This document shows, piece after piece, positions 17,449-25,840 of a stretch of DNA of 64,000 nucleotides (position 1 is the first letter of the stretch; every line of letters begins with the position of its first letter). Origin of the DNA: Planctomycetia bacterium (lineage in GTDB: Bacteria > Planctomycetota > Planctomycetia > Pirellulales > Thermoguttaceae). The translations under genes were made by a program, and so were the position numbers. Location of the stretch: positions 39,045-103,044 of the forward strand of contig JAUNMR010000012.1 of NCBI GenBank assembly GCA_030537455.1, in the 5' to 3' direction. The notes beneath the pieces are model-generated. The model was given only the letters and a program-made list of their open reading frames with translations, did no database searches and was not told the origin of the DNA.

Positions 17449-18723
17449 CTAGACGCGTGGTTTAAAGGTCCAAGACCCGGCGATGGAGAGATCTTCGATC
17501 TTTTCGCAGGTGAGCTTGAACTCCTTGGAGTTGGCAACGCCCTGGATGGAATAAGCGTTTTTGAATTCGGGACCACCGCCGATAATCTCCGCCCAGGAAC
17601 GCTCAGCGGTAGCGGGGTGATAGCTGAAGCGGTGCAAGTGAGCGGCGATGAGGAGTTGCACGCCGTACTTTTCAAAGAGCGGTCCCCACATACGCGCGGC
17701 AGGCCACTGGATTGTCGCCCATTTGTCGAGGATATTGCCGGGGTTCGCCTTGGGATTATCGAAGTAGAGCGGAATATGGCAGAACGCAATCAGGTAGGGC
17801 GCGGACTGGATTTCCGGACGCTGGAGAACCTTCTCCAGCCAAGCGGCTTGCAGTTCGCGGTATGGCTCGTAGTTTGCCATACCGGACCAAGCAGGATGCC
17901 AGTCGGGCTTGTCTTCGCCAGTGTCTAGGGTGATGCAGGCGAGCGGACCACGACGGAACGCGGAGTTGAAGCCGAGCGATTCAAACTGCACGTCCTCTTG
18001 TTGCCAAGTGGTGAGGCACTTTGGTACGTTGCGCGCCCACTGACCGCGACGATCGTGATTGCCCGGGACGTAAACCAGCGGACGCTGGGCGACGTACGGC
18101 GTGCCCGTCGGATTGCAGATGTTGGTCTTAATGTGTTCAGGTTCCATGTAGAAGGAACACAGGTCGCCGTTCCAGAAGATCATGTCAGGATTGAGATCTT
18201 CTGCTCTCTTGATCAGCGCCTGAATGGTTTGCATGGTATTGTGCGTATCATTCATGACGAAGAAGGAGGTTTCTTCATCGCTAGCGCCGACCGTTTTGAA
18301 GGAATAGATATCGCTATATTCGGGTTCAGAGATGGTTTTATCGTACGCGGTTTTGTAGTCGAAGGAACATGTGGCGGTACGATAGTAGTAAGTAGTTCTC
18401 GGAGCCAGACCGGTAATGCGGGCGGAGAGGAAGTCGGTTTCATAGGGGTTCAGACCGAACTGGGAATTTCTAGCGACTTTTCCCAATTCTGGGGTGACGC
18501 CCCATTCGACCCAACCGGTGCATGGACGGTTAATCGCCCAAGAGATCGAAGCGCTCGTTTCGCCGACGTTTTGTAACATCGGGTGTGAGGCCATGAAGGA
18601 GTCGGGTTTCTCCGAAACCTTTTCGTCTTCAGCTTTTGTCGCAGAGGACAGCATAGCGGCGCCGCTAATGGCAGCGGCGGACGCAAAGAAGGAGCGACGA
18701 CTAAAACCTTGGCAACTATTCAT
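17449..18723 (-). CDS. Tat-exported calcineurin-like metallophosphoesterase (copy 2)
   Basis: ATG 18723 has GGAG nine nt upstream and puts the Tat motif (FSRRSFFASAA) at residues 7-17, giving 424 residues; the longer frame adds an unlikely leader. Domain order matches copy 1: fibronectin-like domain with 'LGKVARNSQFGLNPYE', then the metal motifs NDTHN, NGDLCS, PGNHDR, FCHIP and AAHLH. The two proteins are alike along their whole length, so this is a tandem duplication. The most visible divergence is in the lid or substrate region (WHPAWSGMANYEPYRELQ here; a shorter one in copy 1). The substrate is unknown; phosphate release from organic phosphates in the periplasm is the simplest guess. Confidence 0.85.
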   Translation of the reverse strand: MNSCQGFSRRSFFASAAAISGAAMLSSATKAEDEKVSEKPDSFMASHPMLQNVGETSASISWAINRPCTGWVEWGVTPELGKVARNSQFGLNPYETDFLSARITGLAPRTTYYYRTATCSFDYKTAYDKTISEPEYSDIYSFKTVGASDEETSFFVMNDTHNTMQTIQALIKRAEDLNPDMIFWNGDLCSFYMEPEHIKTNICNPTGTPYVAQRPLVYVPGNHDRRGQWARNVPKCLTTWQQEDVQFESLGFNSAFRRGPLACITLDTGEDKPDWHPAWSGMANYEPYRELQAAWLEKVLQRPEIQSAPYLIAFCHIPLYFDNPKANPGNILDKWATIQWPAARMWGPLFEKYGVQLLIAAHLHRFSYHPATAERSWAEIIGGGPEFKNAYSIQGVANSKEFKLTCEKIEDLSIAGSWTFKPRV

Positions 18724-19270
18724 AAAGCACATCTCCATGATAATGAAATGACAGCGCACAATCGGTCTGTCGTAAGCAGTTCCCAATGCATGCTGCGTGT
18801 AGAGTTCCACATTGTCGCAGGTTCGCGAGTGGCGCCAGTGTGGCTTTTACAACGTGAAACACGGGCGAGGCATTGTTGACGTCGGATCCCGATGAGGCGG
18901 CGTCGCTGTGAGTCAGCGCGTTCCCCTCCTTCACGTTACCCCTATGATACCAGAAACAAAAGGAAACTTCAAATAAGAAATAAAAAAACTATATCGCTTC
19001 TCTCGAGAAATGTGACAACCCACTGTTATATATATAGATAGGTCTAATCTAAAGTCATAGTTTCATATCGAAATCTTTTAATCCGTCGCCAATAAGATCT
19101 CGTATGCACATTAGTCTACGCCTGCTAAAGCAGAATAGTTGACCATGACCAGCGCAGGGGTTATAATCGTGCCAGACGTCTAGTGCGAAAACGTATATAG
19201 ACGCCGCATGACCTTGTCTGTATTTAGGCGTCATGTGGTAGATTCACGGTTTGTTGTATGGATGATCCCA
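18724..19270. other. Divergent intergenic region, 547 bp
   Basis: This spacer separates the minus-strand phosphoesterase from the plus-strand C69 peptidase. It holds an A/T-rich stretch (18960-19080) and a clear promoter for the peptidase (19139-19167). A 72-codon minus frame (18716-18934) overlaps the phosphoesterase start and has no family features. AAGGAGG-like sequence occurs on the minus strand near 18920 but no fitting start follows. I see no RNA gene. Confidence 0.5.
19139..19167 (+). promoter_or_regulatory. Sigma70-like promoter of the C69 peptidase
   Basis: TTGACC (19139-19144), exactly 17 nt, then TATAAT (19162-19167). The start codon chosen for the peptidase is about 100 nt downstream. 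Confidence 0.65.
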
Positions 19271-20932
19271 ATGTCGAAACAGTCGATTCTTAAAATCACA
19301 CAGCTGTGTTGCGCGACGATTCTTTTCCTTTGCGTCTGGTCGGCGCCCTCTTATTTAACGAGTGACGTCGCCAAGGCTTGCACGAATTTAATCGTGACCA
19401 AAGGCGCTTCTGCGGAGAACGCTTGTTTTATTACGTACACGGCAGATTCTGCCGGCTTATTTGCCAGACTCGGTATCGTCGAAGCGTCCGACGGTAGTTT
19501 CAAGCCCGATGGGGGCGTTGACGTCTTTCCCGAGGGATACGCCACGCACAAGGTCTTTGGATTCATTGCCGATTCTTTTCAAGGCGTTATGAACGACTGC
19601 CAAGTCGCCATGGCGGAAACGACGTGGGAAGGTCGTGAAGAACTCTTCAATACATACGGTCGTTTTAAGTACGGGGAACTCATGACGGCGACTTTACAAG
19701 GCGCTTCAACTGCACGTGAAGCGGTTGAACTTATGGGACGCCTGGTAGCGGAATACGGCTATATCGACGAAGGCGAGTCCATTTCCATCTGCGATAAAAA
19801 CGAAGCTTGGATTTTCGACATTTGCGGCACGGGTTCCACGAGCGCAGAAAACAATCAGGGTAGCGTTTGGGTCGCGTTGCGTGTTCCTGACGGCGAAATC
19901 ACCGCCCACGCGAATTTAGCGCGTATCGGCGTCTTCCCGAAAGACGATCCCGAGAATTGTTTGTACTCTCCCAATGTCGAAAGCTTTGCGATCGAAAAGG
20001 GGCTCTATGATCCCAATAGTGGCGAGCCTTTCTCCTACTATAAAGCGTATGGAATCAACGACGTAGCGGCGAAGCGCGTGTGTGAAAAGCGCGTGTGGAG
20101 TATCTTCCGTCGTGCGGCGCCGTCGCTTAACCTTTCGGTCGACTATGCTCAGGGCGTTGAGGGCGCAGAGCCTTATCCGTGGTCGATTAAACCCGATCAC
20201 AAACTCACGGTCGCTGAAATTGCCGCGCTTATGCGCGACCACTACGACGGCACTGAATATGATATGTCAGAAGGCGTCGACGCAGGACCTTACGGTTACG
20301 CAATGCGTTGTCGACCGCTGTATTGGGAAGTGGACGGCGAGAAATATGCGTGGGAACGCCCGATCTCCACGCAACAGACCGGTCTGTCGGTGATAACGCG
20401 CTCCACCTCTAATCTTCCTGACGTGGTAGGCGGTTTGGTTTGGTTCGGCTGGGACGATACTTACACAACCTGCTACACGCCAATCTATGCGTGTTCCACC
20501 GCGCTCCCCCCGTCGACTATCATCGGTACGAAGACGCGCTTCGATATCAAGACTGGCTGGTGGACTTACAACTTCGTCGCGAATTACGCCTACCCGCGCT
20601 ATAAGGAAATGCTCCCTGATATTCAGGCGGTACAGTCTGAACTTGAAAATTACTTTTACGCCGCGCAAGGTCCCATTGAGAAAGCGGCGACGGAACTAGC
20701 GCTCACGAATCCTGAGCTTGCGATTTCTTTCCTTACCGACTACTCCATTATGCAAACGGAAAAAGCTCGCGAGCGCTGGGAACAACTCGCCAATGACCTG
20801 CTCGTGAAATTCAACGACGGTTACACGCGTCAGCCCGATGGATCCTATCCGAACGTGGGCTACCCCGAGGAATGGTTGCGTCGGGTGATTAAAGAGAGCG
20901 GCGATCGTTTCAGACTGCCCAAGGAAGAGTAG
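19271..20932 (+). CDS. Exported C69-family dipeptidase
   Basis: From ATG 19271 the protein is 553 residues with a signal peptide ending VAKA; the next residue is Cys37 in CTNLIVTKGAS. C69 peptidases (PepD type) are N-terminal-nucleophile hydrolases with Cys1 catalytic after processing, so signal peptidase cleavage would directly expose the nucleophile. Other family blocks are EGYATHKVFGFIADSFQGVMND, MAETTWEGREE and 'AWIFDICGTGSTSAENNQGSVWVALRVPDGEITAHAN'. It probably cleaves dipeptides in the periplasm. A longer start at 19208 exists. The start choice is moderate because no strong Shine-Dalgarno is seen; the family call is strong. Confidence 0.86.
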   Translation: MSKQSILKITQLCCATILFLCVWSAPSYLTSDVAKACTNLIVTKGASAENACFITYTADSAGLFARLGIVEASDGSFKPDGGVDVFPEGYATHKVFGFIADSFQGVMNDCQVAMAETTWEGREELFNTYGRFKYGELMTATLQGASTAREAVELMGRLVAEYGYIDEGESISICDKNEAWIFDICGTGSTSAENNQGSVWVALRVPDGEITAHANLARIGVFPKDDPENCLYSPNVESFAIEKGLYDPNSGEPFSYYKAYGINDVAAKRVCEKRVWSIFRRAAPSLNLSVDYAQGVEGAEPYPWSIKPDHKLTVAEIAALMRDHYDGTEYDMSEGVDAGPYGYAMRCRPLYWEVDGEKYAWERPISTQQTGLSVITRSTSNLPDVVGGLVWFGWDDTYTTCYTPIYACSTALPPSTIIGTKTRFDIKTGWWTYNFVANYAYPRYKEMLPDIQAVQSELENYFYAAQGPIEKAATELALTNPELAISFLTDYSIMQTEKARERWEQLANDLLVKFNDGYTRQPDGSYPNVGYPEEWLRRVIKESGDRFRLPKEE

Positions 20933-21126
20933 AACCTTCGGCGACTAATTGACTCAAAACACGATTGAACCCGATTTCTGGGAACTTTGATTGGGCTTTT
21001 GACGTCAAACTAGTCGTGTAATTCGATAGAAACGCCTTCGTCAGAGTCGATTAATCGGTCAAGATCGCGCTCTGACGAGCGTTTTCGTATTTGTTCGCGG
21101 CGTCCTCAGTCGTATAGGTGTTTGAC

Positions 21127-24100
21127 ATGAAAAGACAGCGCACGACCAAATCCAGTTCGACCCATTCCCGCCAGTTGCGCCTCGAGACACTCGAGTCTCG
21201 CAATCTTCTTTCGCTCGATGGCGCGTCTGTTTTAGGCGTCGTTGCGGTTGCTGGTGAAAATGACGCACAATCGTCTTTACAGAGCGAACAGACGGCTAAT
21301 CTTGACGAACAAGAGGATGACGCGGCGACAAGTATCTGGTACGAGCTTGTTACCACGCTGAATCCCTCAGCCGAAGAGCAGGAGCTACTTGAACAGATCA
21401 ATCGTTTTCGCGCCGACCCCAGCGGTGAGCTGGGACGCATTTTTAGTGAAATCACTAGCGATAGCATCGTAGCGCGCAATAGTTTGGTCGATAGCGCGAT
21501 CCAGCTGAACTCCTATCCCAAAAATAGCCTTGACGATTTTCTGACGCAGTGGCGCGAACTGAGTTCGGCGTCACCGCTGGCGTACAACGCGTCGTTACTT
21601 CAGGCGGCCACGAATCACAGTAGCCAGATGAAGTCGAAGAACGATATTAGCCATAAGTGCGCTCGTGAAGACGATTTAGTGACGCGTGTGATCAAAGCGG
21701 GGTTTGAGTCTGGTCTGACTAATGCCGACGGCGATATAGCCATTAGCGAGAATATCGGCGGTTGTTTTCGTATAAACGGTTCGTATTCGGTCGCTTCTTA
21801 TATTCTTGCGGCTTTTGCGGTCGACTGGGGCGTTGCCACTCATGAGCATCGCGACGCTCTCATGAACGACGCGTATACGGAAATCGGTATTTCTATTATG
21901 AATACGACCAAGAGCGTCGGTCCTTACCTGGCGACCTGCGACATAGCCACGAGCGTCCAGGGCGCTCGCGACGACGGCGCTTACCTGCTTGGCGTGATCT
22001 ATGACGACGGCGATAACGACTTTTTCTATGACGTCGGCGAGGGACTTGGCGGGGTGGACATTTGTATCGAACGCCTTGGTTCCGATCAGACAGAGTCCGT
22101 TACGATTCAATCGTGGAATGCCGGTAGCTATCAGATCTTTCTTTTGAACGGTTCCTATCGCGTCACGGTCTCTGGAGATTCTTTTAGTTCCCCGATAACG
22201 AAGACGGTTTCTGTGACCGACGGCGCCAATGTGAAGCTCGATTTTCGCTCTAATGACGCAGGCGCTACCGCGCCAATTGTCGACCTCAATAGCGACGCAG
22301 AAGGGTACGACTGGACGAGCGTCTTTGTCGAAAATTCCGAGCTTCCCGCTGAAGTTCTTGCCGACGCTAATATCAGTATTGTCGACGCCGATTCCTCCTA
22401 CCTTTACGGAGCCAAAATCACATTTGCCGTACGCCCAGATGGAATCGAGGAAACGCTCGATATCTCCGTATCCGGTACGAGTTTACGCGCGTCGTTCGAG
22501 GATCAATCTGGCACGGTCGTGCTCACCGGGGTCGGCACGCTGGAAGAATACGTGCAAGTAATCTCCTCCTTGACCTATTTCAATGCGGCGGAGTTGTGCA
22601 ATTTAACGTCGAACGCGCAGATTACTATTGCCGTATACGACGGCGTCTTTTGGAGTAACGACGCGCTTCTGACAATTGAAATTGAGCCAACGCAACTGCC
22701 GCAAATGACCGTCCTCGACATGACGACGTACGAAGGGGACGACGGCGCGACAATCGCGACCTTTGTCGTGGAATTGGATTCGCCCGCACGCATGGACGTG
22801 TCCTTTAATTTCAATGTTGTCACCGGCGGTACGGCAGTGGAAGGGGACGACTACACCCTTTCTCTTGGCGACCCCATTACAATCTCCGCGGGTGAGACCA
22901 CCGCTCAGATCGAATGCTACGTGAACGGCAACTTCGACGCGCTCAAGCCGGAAGGACTCAAGGTGGTCGACGGCGTTGTTGAGAAACCCTATATTTACTT
23001 TGATATAGAGATCGTCGACCTTACCAACGCCTACCTGACCAATGAGAATAATCTAGCTCGCGGGTACATTTACGACGACGATTCACCCATCGCGCTTGGC
23101 GTCGCCGATAATTACCTGTTGGAAAGTCTATTGTCGACCGAACAAGGATTGCGTCGCTATGTTTTTACGGTGACGCCGAGCTCTAACGGTTACTTTATGT
23201 GGGACGCCGCCTCTGTGATATCAGGTCGTAACGTAGCGGTCGCGGTTCGAGAAAATTCCCTGGAAGCGGAACCGCTCGTTCTGAGCGATGATCTCGCCAC
23301 AAATGGTCGCGTTCAATGGTTTGCCGATTCTGAGGTAGAGTACTGGATTACAGTTGAAGCGGCAGACGATCTGTCAAAAGTCTTTGCGCGACTGTTGGAG
23401 ATCTCCGAAGATAAAATCGTTCTGGTCGATCCGCTCCTGGAAGATTCAGAAGAAGATCAGGTCAATCTTGCGTGGCTTGACGACGATATGGACTTTTCCA
23501 TTGGAGATTGGAGTTGGAGCTTTGAACCGTCTTTGTGGGACCAGTTGCAACTGCATTCCAGTCGTGAGAACGTCGATCTAGTCTTTGCGTTGCCGTCCGA
23601 TTCCTATGCGTCGTTGAGCGATTCCTCGGACGACGAGACGTCCATTACATTCGACGATTATCGTGGTATTACGACCGTCGGCTTTTCTTCCTTTACTTAT
23701 AATGGCGAAGACAACCACGAAACCCTCGTCCTTGAAGGCACAGACGGAGACGATTACCTCTACTACAGCGAAGGTTCCGGATTCTTTCGAACCTCCGACG
23801 GTAAGATCGTAACCTTTAACAAAGTGAATAACGTAACCGTCAACGGCGGTAGCGGTAATAGTTTTGCTTTCATCCAGGACTCACAGTACGACGACACTTT
23901 AGAGACGACCAACGATACAATTAGTCTTTACGGCGGTGGTTTCTCCCTTGTTGCGTCCAACTTTACCAAAGCTCAAATCGTCATGAACAGCGGCGGTGAA
24001 GATACGCTACGCATTCAGGACTCCGGCGATCAGACCGAGGCGTCCCTCTCTAAATCTTCGGCGATAATCACGGGCGTCTACGACCTGACCGGCTCCGACT

Positions 24101-24843
24101 CCTCGACCGTTTCGAAGAGTTATGCGCGCACGGTTATCGGCGCCTCCCAAATTGTAGTGGATCCGACCGATTATATTGGAGTAGTTAAGCTTTACGGCGA
24201 TAATTCTCCAGAGTCGTATATTAACGCCACGTTCAATACATTGTCGTCTTACGATCAGTCGGCGCGCTTTTCCACTACGGTAACGCGCGCCAAATCGATT
24301 ACAGTCGGGGGCGTTCATCCGTTCTACAGCGACACGCTGACTATTTCTCTATCGGAAGGCTATGAATCACAAGTCGTTGGAGATACTGTCGTGCTTGTGA
24401 ACGTTAGCACCGGTAGCGAGATTATCGCTCCGTCGTGGGTTCAAATCACCACGATTCCTGAAGAGCCGACTACGATTACGTCAGATAGTCTGCTGGCAAA
24501 TACGGTCGACGACGCCTTGGGAGGCGTTTCTAACGCGCTCATCGAACCCGCCGCTTCTGTGCAATCTGTTTGTGCGTCGAGCGCTCAACCGACAAACGTT
24601 TCCACTATTGACGCCACGACGCTAAACGTATCGAATACGAGCGTTGTGACCAAGACGGTAGTCTCTAATCCACAGAACGTCGTTTCGCGCGCTCGCAAGC
24701 GCAGTCAGACGTCGCTGTTGCTTGACCACGTGTTTTCAAGTCTTCAGAGTCAATCCGATCTACAGTCAGAGTCGGAGACGTCGCTGGAAGCGTCCGAACT
24801 CGATAAGTTCTGGGACGAAGTCTTTGACGATTACCTGGACTAA
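21127..24843 (+). CDS. Giant planctomycete surface protein with CAP, SdrD_B-like and Calx-beta-like domains
   Basis: ATG 21127 gives 1238 residues; a GTG three codons earlier is possible. The N-terminus has the planctomycete export-type motif LETLESRNLLSLDG (about 20-33) instead of a classical signal peptide. Residues of about 85-265 form a CAP/SCP-PR1 domain (LLEQINRFRADPSG, SPLAYNASLLQAATNHSSQM, ISENIGG, THEHRDALM) with candidate metal His residues. An SdrD B-like repeat (YLLGVIYDDGDNDFF...VGEGLGGV) follows, then a Calx-beta-like domain (near 550-650) and long beta-rich Ser/Thr/Asp segments. It ends in an acidic tail (FWDEVFDDYLD). It probably sits on the cell surface; CAP domains bind lipids or modify the wall in other taxa, but no function is shown. 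Confidence 0.8.
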   Translation: MKRQRTTKSSSTHSRQLRLETLESRNLLSLDGASVLGVVAVAGENDAQSSLQSEQTANLDEQEDDAATSIWYELVTTLNPSAEEQELLEQINRFRADPSGELGRIFSEITSDSIVARNSLVDSAIQLNSYPKNSLDDFLTQWRELSSASPLAYNASLLQAATNHSSQMKSKNDISHKCAREDDLVTRVIKAGFESGLTNADGDIAISENIGGCFRINGSYSVASYILAAFAVDWGVATHEHRDALMNDAYTEIGISIMNTTKSVGPYLATCDIATSVQGARDDGAYLLGVIYDDGDNDFFYDVGEGLGGVDICIERLGSDQTESVTIQSWNAGSYQIFLLNGSYRVTVSGDSFSSPITKTVSVTDGANVKLDFRSNDAGATAPIVDLNSDAEGYDWTSVFVENSELPAEVLADANISIVDADSSYLYGAKITFAVRPDGIEETLDISVSGTSLRASFEDQSGTVVLTGVGTLEEYVQVISSLTYFNAAELCNLTSNAQITIAVYDGVFWSNDALLTIEIEPTQLPQMTVLDMTTYEGDDGATIATFVVELDSPARMDVSFNFNVVTGGTAVEGDDYTLSLGDPITISAGETTAQIECYVNGNFDALKPEGLKVVDGVVEKPYIYFDIEIVDLTNAYLTNENNLARGYIYDDDSPIALGVADNYLLESLLSTEQGLRRYVFTVTPSSNGYFMWDAASVISGRNVAVAVRENSLEAEPLVLSDDLATNGRVQWFADSEVEYWITVEAADDLSKVFARLLEISEDKIVLVDPLLEDSEEDQVNLAWLDDDMDFSIGDWSWSFEPSLWDQLQLHSSRENVDLVFALPSDSYASLSDSSDDETSITFDDYRGITTVGFSSFTYNGEDNHETLVLEGTDGDDYLYYSEGSGFFRTSDGKIVTFNKVNNVTVNGGSGNSFAFIQDSQYDDTLETTNDTISLYGGGFSLVASNFTKAQIVMNSGGEDTLRIQDSGDQTEASLSKSSAIITGVYDLTGSDSSTVSKSYARTVIGASQIVVDPTDYIGVVKLYGDNSPESYINATFNTLSSYDQSARFSTTVTRAKSITVGGVHPFYSDTLTISLSEGYESQVVGDTVVLVNVSTGSEIIAPSWVQITTIPEEPTTITSDSLLANTVDDALGGVSNALIEPAASVQSVCASSAQPTNVSTIDATTLNVSNTSVVTKTVVSNPQNVVSRARKRSQTSLLLDHVFSSLQSQSDLQSESETSLEASELDKFWDEVFDDYLD

Positions 24844-24851
24844 TTGACACA

Positions 24852-24895
24852 ACGCGTCGTGCGGCGTCGATAGTTTCACGCACGACGCGTCTTTA
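24852..24895 (+). terminator. Terminator after the CAP protein
   Basis: ACGCGTCGTGCG (24852-24863) pairs perfectly with CGCACGACGCGT (24879-24890), then CTTTATCTT. It lies just before the SUMF1-like gene. Confidence 0.75.
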
Positions 24896-24925
24896 TCTTC
24901 CGACCCACATGCGAGTTAGTACCGT

Positions 24926-25705
24926 ATGGCTCCCTCCACAATACCCGAGAATTGGGCTAATACGCTTGGTATGAAATTTCACCTTGTTCGTTCCGGCGTT
25001 TTTACGATGGGTAGTCCTAAAACTGAAGCACGTCGTTTCGCCGATGAAGATCAACATGTTACGACAATCTCGCAAGATTTCTTTTTGAGCGTCTACCAAA
25101 TGACTCAAGCGCAATGGCGCGCAGTGACCGGTGAAAATCCAAGTCGCTTTACTCTTAGTAAGCAACTTCCAGTGGAGAATGTTAGTTGGATCGATTGCCA
25201 ACGTTTTCTCGAACGCCTTAACGCAGAAGAATATCTTTATGAATTAACGACTTACCTCGGGGCGGATTGGCGTTATTCACTACCGACCGAGGCGCAGTGG
25301 GAATATGCATGTCGCGCTGGTACGGTAACGAGTTATTATTTCGGAGACCAGTGTACCGGTAAGGAGGGTAACTTTGGTAAAGGCGGTCAAGAACAATCGA
25401 AAAGCTCCCCGACACGTTCCAAAGGCATAGGAACGCTTGAAGTCGGCTCCTTTCCTCCGAATCCCTGGGGGTTCTATGATATGTGCGGCAATCTCTGCGA
25501 ATGGACCAGCGACAACTATGGTTACTACGAAACCGACGCGTCCACCGATCCAGTCGGTGGTAGAGCGACCGGAGAGCACGTTGCTCGCGGCGGTAGTTGG
25601 CGTAGTATTCCAGATAACTGTCGTTCCGCAAGCCGTTTTAACTTCCTTTCGACCTATCGCGGGGATAACTGCGGTTTGCGCTTGGCTTTAACGCGTCAGG
25701 CGTAA
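24926..25705 (+). CDS. SUMF1/FGE-sulfatase-type domain protein, probably not sulfatase-activating
   Basis: The 259 residues form a single formylglycine-generating-enzyme fold: FTMGSPKTEARRFADEDQH near the start, the MTQAQW and LPVENVSWIDCQRFL blocks, LPTEAQWEYACRAGT, GSFPPNPWGFYDMCGNLCEWTSDNYG and the C-terminal RGGSWRSIPDNCRSASR...NCGLRLA. In true FGE a copper-binding cysteine pair lies just after GGS(Y/F); here the first is replaced (GGSWRS), so sulfatase maturation is unlikely and no sulfatase gene is in the window. No signal peptide is seen, so it is likely cytoplasmic. These domains are numerous in planctomycetes, often with unknown roles. The start ATG lacks a clear Shine-Dalgarno. Confidence 0.82.
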   Translation: MAPSTIPENWANTLGMKFHLVRSGVFTMGSPKTEARRFADEDQHVTTISQDFFLSVYQMTQAQWRAVTGENPSRFTLSKQLPVENVSWIDCQRFLERLNAEEYLYELTTYLGADWRYSLPTEAQWEYACRAGTVTSYYFGDQCTGKEGNFGKGGQEQSKSSPTRSKGIGTLEVGSFPPNPWGFYDMCGNLCEWTSDNYGYYETDASTDPVGGRATGEHVARGGSWRSIPDNCRSASRFNFLSTYRGDNCGLRLALTRQA

Positions 25706-25748
25706 ACGCTGTTCTATCGATAATCTAACCATTTATACTACCATGAGA

Positions 25749-25798
25749 AACAAGGGGGGGCGGACGTGAAAGCTAGTTCACGTCCGCCCCCCCTTGTT
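25749..25798. terminator. Bidirectional terminator with a 22-bp perfect stem
   Basis: The left arm 25749-25770 (AACAAGG...ACGTGAA) and right arm 25777-25798 are perfect inverse copies around a 6-nt centre (AGCTAG). Each arm includes seven G or seven C in a row. It lies between the convergent SUMF1-like and GH51 genes. Confidence 0.8.
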
Positions 25799-25840
25799 CA
25801 TGTTCAGTAATTCAATGCGTAATTAACGCAAGTGTAACAT

